The position numbers and the translations under genes were made by a program. Shown one piece after another: positions 7,940 to 9,453 of a DNA stretch of 9,453 bases. The stretch is from Bacteroidota bacterium. Lineage in GTDB: Bacteria; Bacteroidota; Bacteroidia; Flavobacteriales; Flavobacteriaceae. Where the stretch lies: contig JAJYSO010000036.1 in the NCBI GenBank assembly GCA_021793535.1, positions 1 through 9,453 of the forward strand, written 5' to 3'. Position 1 is the first letter of the stretch. Every line of letters begins with the position of its first letter. The notes beneath the pieces are model-generated. The model searched no databases. It was not told the origin of the DNA and worked only from the letters and a program-made list of their open reading frames with translations.

Positions 7940-8034
7940 CTCTTGGTGCTCTCCGTATTATCAGGCCCTAAAAATGACTTAACAATACGGAAGAAGCTCG
8001 GCAAAAGATCCCTTAGGATCAGGCCTTCCAAGAG
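7940..8034. other. Convergent spacer with nested inverted repeats (possible structured RNA or two-way terminator)
   Basis: The 150-bp spacer between the convergent MazG-like and nitrobindin-like genes contains three inverted repeats. Two are nested: the outer arms CTCTTGG (7940-7946) and CCAAGAG (8028-8034) enclose both TCCGTATT (7952-7959) with AATACGGA (7984-7991) and GATCC (8007-8011) with GGATC (8016-8020, 4-base loop). Read as RNA this is a closed three-way junction. ATCAGGCC also occurs twice, at 7960-7967 in the large loop and at 8018-8025. No T-run follows the structure on either strand, so it is not a textbook intrinsic terminator. It may be a 3' processing or termination structure, a small RNA, or chance pairing. 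Confidence 0.35.
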
Positions 8035-8063
8035 CTAGATTGTGCTAATTCTATTCGCTCAAT

Positions 8064-8672
8064 TTATTGAAATTCCACACTGGGATGGTACCGCTTCACC
8101 CGACGCAAGGTATTGACATCGGTGTGATGCATTTCCTCTCCTCCCAAAGCCGCCAATCGTAAAACGATATCGGAGCTGTGGGTAAAAGTGCCGTCTTCAT
8201 TGAATTTAAAGGTACTTTCAAAAGACCTCAACTCCGCACGCTCCACCAAATAAGGGTTTTGTAAAATACCAAAAGAGGGGTCTCCAGGAGTTGCTTTGAA
8301 ATAAAGTTCTTTCGAACGAGCTTCCGCTTCTGCTCCAGCCTGAATAGCGATACCGCGTCCAAAGACAACGGTTCGATAAACCAGCTGACGTTCTTTATCC
8401 CAAAGCAAGTAACCGGATTCATCGTGGAAAGGATTCATGGCCTCCTCTCCATGCCGCCAAGCTACAGATTTATACGCCAACCCTTCCAAAAACTGTTTTC
8501 CGTTTTGTTGAGTGGGGATAGGTTTGAACCAAGCCGTCTCAAAATAACTCGTCTTATTGGTGATGTCATCGTTATTATGATAGGACAGATCAATGCCCAC
8601 GTTTCCTTCCCATTCGCCTACTAAAGGCGTTAGTGGCCCCAATAATTGCGGACCAAAAATCTCATTTGCCAT
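8064..8672 (-). CDS. Nitrobindin-like heme-binding beta-barrel protein (THAP4-like/DUF1794 family)
   Basis: A 202-residue soluble protein with no signal peptide, resembling the fatty-acid-binding-protein-like heme domain PF08768. Family members form a ten-strand barrel binding ferric heme and are linked to NO or peroxynitrite chemistry; the physiological role in bacteria is unsettled. Supporting features: the N-terminal LGPLTPLVGEWEGNVGID (11-28), matching the family's GxWxG opening; PFHDESGYLLWD (81-92), like the strand with a conserved Trp; SFGILQNPYL (133-142); and the C-terminal HHTDVNTLRRV (182-192), whose His residues are candidates for heme contact. ATG 8672 begins MANEIFGPQLLGPL with no better alternative. 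A near-match -7 box, TATCTTTA, lies about 30 bp upstream, so promoter support is weak. It is the only gene on its transcript in this window. Confidence 0.85.
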   Translation of the reverse strand: MANEIFGPQLLGPLTPLVGEWEGNVGIDLSYHNNDDITNKTSYFETAWFKPIPTQQNGKQFLEGLAYKSVAWRHGEEAMNPFHDESGYLLWDKERQLVYRTVVFGRGIAIQAGAEAEARSKELYFKATPGDPSFGILQNPYLVERAELRSFESTFKFNEDGTFTHSSDIVLRLAALGGEEMHHTDVNTLRRVKRYHPSVEFQ

Positions 8673-8878
8673 AATACTATATTGTTTTATTTTAAAAACT
8701 TAAAGATATACATTTCAAAAACAAACGCAGAATGTTTTTTAGAAATACCCTTTTGTTTTAAAGTAACCCTTTAAAGAAAGGGAAGGCAATTCGTTCCCGA
8801 TAAAAAAGCCATCCTCAAAAAAATATCCCCAATTTTCGTAGCCTCATATCGAGACATTTTTTTATTTTAGCCCCCTAC
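8673..8878. promoter_or_regulatory. Divergent 206-bp regulatory spacer with hairpin and repeated motifs
   Basis: AT-rich spacer between the start of the nitrobindin-like gene (leftward) and the Cys/His-rich gene (rightward), so it must hold both promoters. A perfect 6-bp inverted repeat, CCCTTT (8767-8772) and AAAGGG (8777-8782), with a 4-base centre lies mid-spacer. ACCCTTT also occurs at 8747-8753, 19 bp before its copy at 8766-8772. TTTAAAG occurs at 8757-8763 and 8770-8776. This might be an operator cluster. For the rightward gene the best -7 candidate is TATTTTAG (8863-8870), one mismatch from consensus and only 8 bp before the ATG. No exact TAnnTTTG is seen on either strand. Confidence 0.35.
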
Positions 8879-9250
8879 ATGAAGGTGCTTTTATTCCATA
8901 TCATAGGGTTGTTCGGGGTTCTCCTTATCTTTGTTAGCCATCAGGCCCAATCGATCACTGTTTCCCCTCAAAAAAAACCCTGCTGTACAGAGCAAAGCTC
9001 TTCCCACACCGAATCGCAAGCATCTTCCTGTTCCACCCTCTCCCCCATCACGACTGACGGAGAACACACGCACTGCGCAAATAACTGTACAGAAATCTGC
9101 CATTGTCCGATCAGCCAAATCAGTTTATTCCCCAATCTGCTAAGGTCCATTGCTACACCTATAGGATCGCAAGAAGCCTATTTCGCCTATCTCGAAAACC
9201 ATCTCTCTTTTGCAGGTTCAGCAATTTGGAATCCTCCTAAAAAAGCGTAG
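8879..9250 (+). CDS. Small exported Cys/His-rich protein, DUF6660-like
   Basis: A 123-residue protein with an N-terminal signal peptide: MKVLLFHIIG, a hydrophobic core to about residue 19, and probable cleavage near HQAQS (21-25). The mature part has seven Cys (35, 36, 51, 66, 70, 74, 76) and clustered His: CC at 35-36, then HTH at 63-65 and the dense block CANNCTEICHC (66-76), a CxxxCxxxCxC pattern suited to a thiol-ligated metal. The C-terminus, AIWNPPKKA, resembles the IWQPPK ending I associate with DUF6660 proteins, small flavobacterial proteins that often precede TonB-dependent receptors or metal-efflux genes. The role is unknown; periplasmic or surface metal binding is inference. The next exported protein starts 129 bp downstream on the same strand, consistent with such a locus. 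The start is the first ATG, and a signal peptide follows it directly. Confidence 0.75.
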   Translation: MKVLLFHIIGLFGVLLIFVSHQAQSITVSPQKKPCCTEQSSSHTESQASSCSTLSPITTDGEHTHCANNCTEICHCPISQISLFPNLLRSIATPIGSQEAYFAYLENHLSFAGSAIWNPPKKA

Positions 9251-9311
9251 ATCTTACTACTGCTTTCCAAAGCTCAGGTTTTTACTCCTCATTTTTTATC
9301 TCTTTAACGAA

Positions 9312-9360
9312 ATCCCTTAACCATCAGCCTATACAAAAAAAGGCTCAAGGCATAAGGGGT
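9312..9360 (+). other. Predicted stem-loop in the leader of the last gene
   Basis: Two stacked stems: an outer ATCCCTTA (9312-9319) with TAAGGGGT (9353-9360), eight pairs including one G-U, then CC (9321-9322) with GG (9349-9350), and an inner AGCCT (9326-9330) with AGGCT (9341-9345) around a 10-base A-rich loop. It ends 19 bases before the next ATG. No T-run follows directly, so it looks more like a folded 5' leader than a terminator of the Cys/His-rich gene. Not verified by folding. Confidence 0.35.
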
Positions 9361-9379
9361 CTCCACCTAATTTTATACC

Positions 9380-9453
9380 ATGCAAAATCTTCTTTCTAAA
9401 CTCCTAAAAGTTCTGGGGCTCCTCTTTTTCAGCGGCTACTTATCGACTTCAGC
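9380..9453 (+). CDS. Start of an exported protein, cut by the window edge
   Basis: Twenty-four codons are visible, MQNLLSKLLKVLGLLFFSGY followed by LSTS. This is a short basic N-region plus hydrophobic core typical of a Sec signal peptide. The start is the first ATG, 19 bases after a predicted leader stem-loop. Its position behind a DUF6660-like protein makes a TonB-dependent receptor or metal-efflux component the best guess, but nothing of the mature protein is present, so the function is not assigned. Confidence 0.6.
   Translation, partial: MQNLLSKLLKVLGLLFFSGYLSTS

Noticed and set aside
8424..8624. Open frame opposite the nitrobindin-like gene, and 8228-8422 minus in another frame
   Set aside because: Both are shadows of the well-supported nitrobindin-like frame.
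8891..9150. Open frames overlapping the Cys/His-rich gene (8891-9118 minus, 8931-9143 plus, 8968-9150 minus)
   Set aside because: The 8879-9250 frame has a signal peptide, ordered Cys/His spacing and a family-like C-terminus; the others have none.
1..9453. Search for mobile elements, CRISPR arrays, toxin-antitoxin or defence genes
   Set aside because: No transposase, integrase, spaced repeat array, terminal repeats with target duplication, or defence-type domain was visible; the gene set is ordinary chromosomal.

Overview
This is a stretch of core chromosome from a member of the Bacteroidota, most likely a flavobacterium. Four things point there: the TamB sequence style (C-terminal GYTQGIG…DFDTFK block), a mevalonate-pathway decarboxylase of the Bacteroidota type, exact TAnnTTTG -7 promoter boxes, and the lack of clear Shine-Dalgarno sequences before genes. 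I cannot name the genus. No mobile element, CRISPR array, phage gene, tRNA or rRNA is visible.

Layout. Positions 1-4320 (minus) are one open frame of 1440 codons for the envelope protein TamB; its last residues lie beyond the left edge. A 123-bp divergent spacer separates it from a plus-strand group: tsaD (tRNA t6A37 synthesis), rsmE (16S rRNA m3U1498 methylation, 1 bp after tsaD) and a diphosphomevalonate decarboxylase (51 bp further, with its own possible promoter). A 63-residue two-helix membrane protein on the minus strand converges on the decarboxylase, with one base between the two stop codons. Its likely promoter runs into the start of the next plus-strand gene, a MazG-like NTP pyrophosphohydrolase of 128 residues. 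A 150-bp convergent spacer containing several nested inverted repeats follows. Then come a minus-strand nitrobindin-like heme-binding beta-barrel protein, a 206-bp divergent spacer, a small exported Cys/His-rich protein resembling DUF6660, and the first 24 codons of another exported protein.

How the genes relate. tsaD and rsmE form a translation-quality pair and are probably co-transcribed; the decarboxylase may be read through from them or transcribed alone. The other genes look like independent housekeeping or stress units. The right edge probably opens a metal-related outer-membrane uptake or efflux locus, inferred from the Cys/His-rich protein and the following signal peptide, but its main gene is cut off.

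I found no convincing new multi-gene system. The items most worth checking are the structured convergent spacer (7940-8034), the Cys/His-rich protein with its truncated partner and the folded leader between them (8879-9453), the non-ATG starts of both tamB and tsaD, and a run of ten A bases near the start of the decarboxylase gene.
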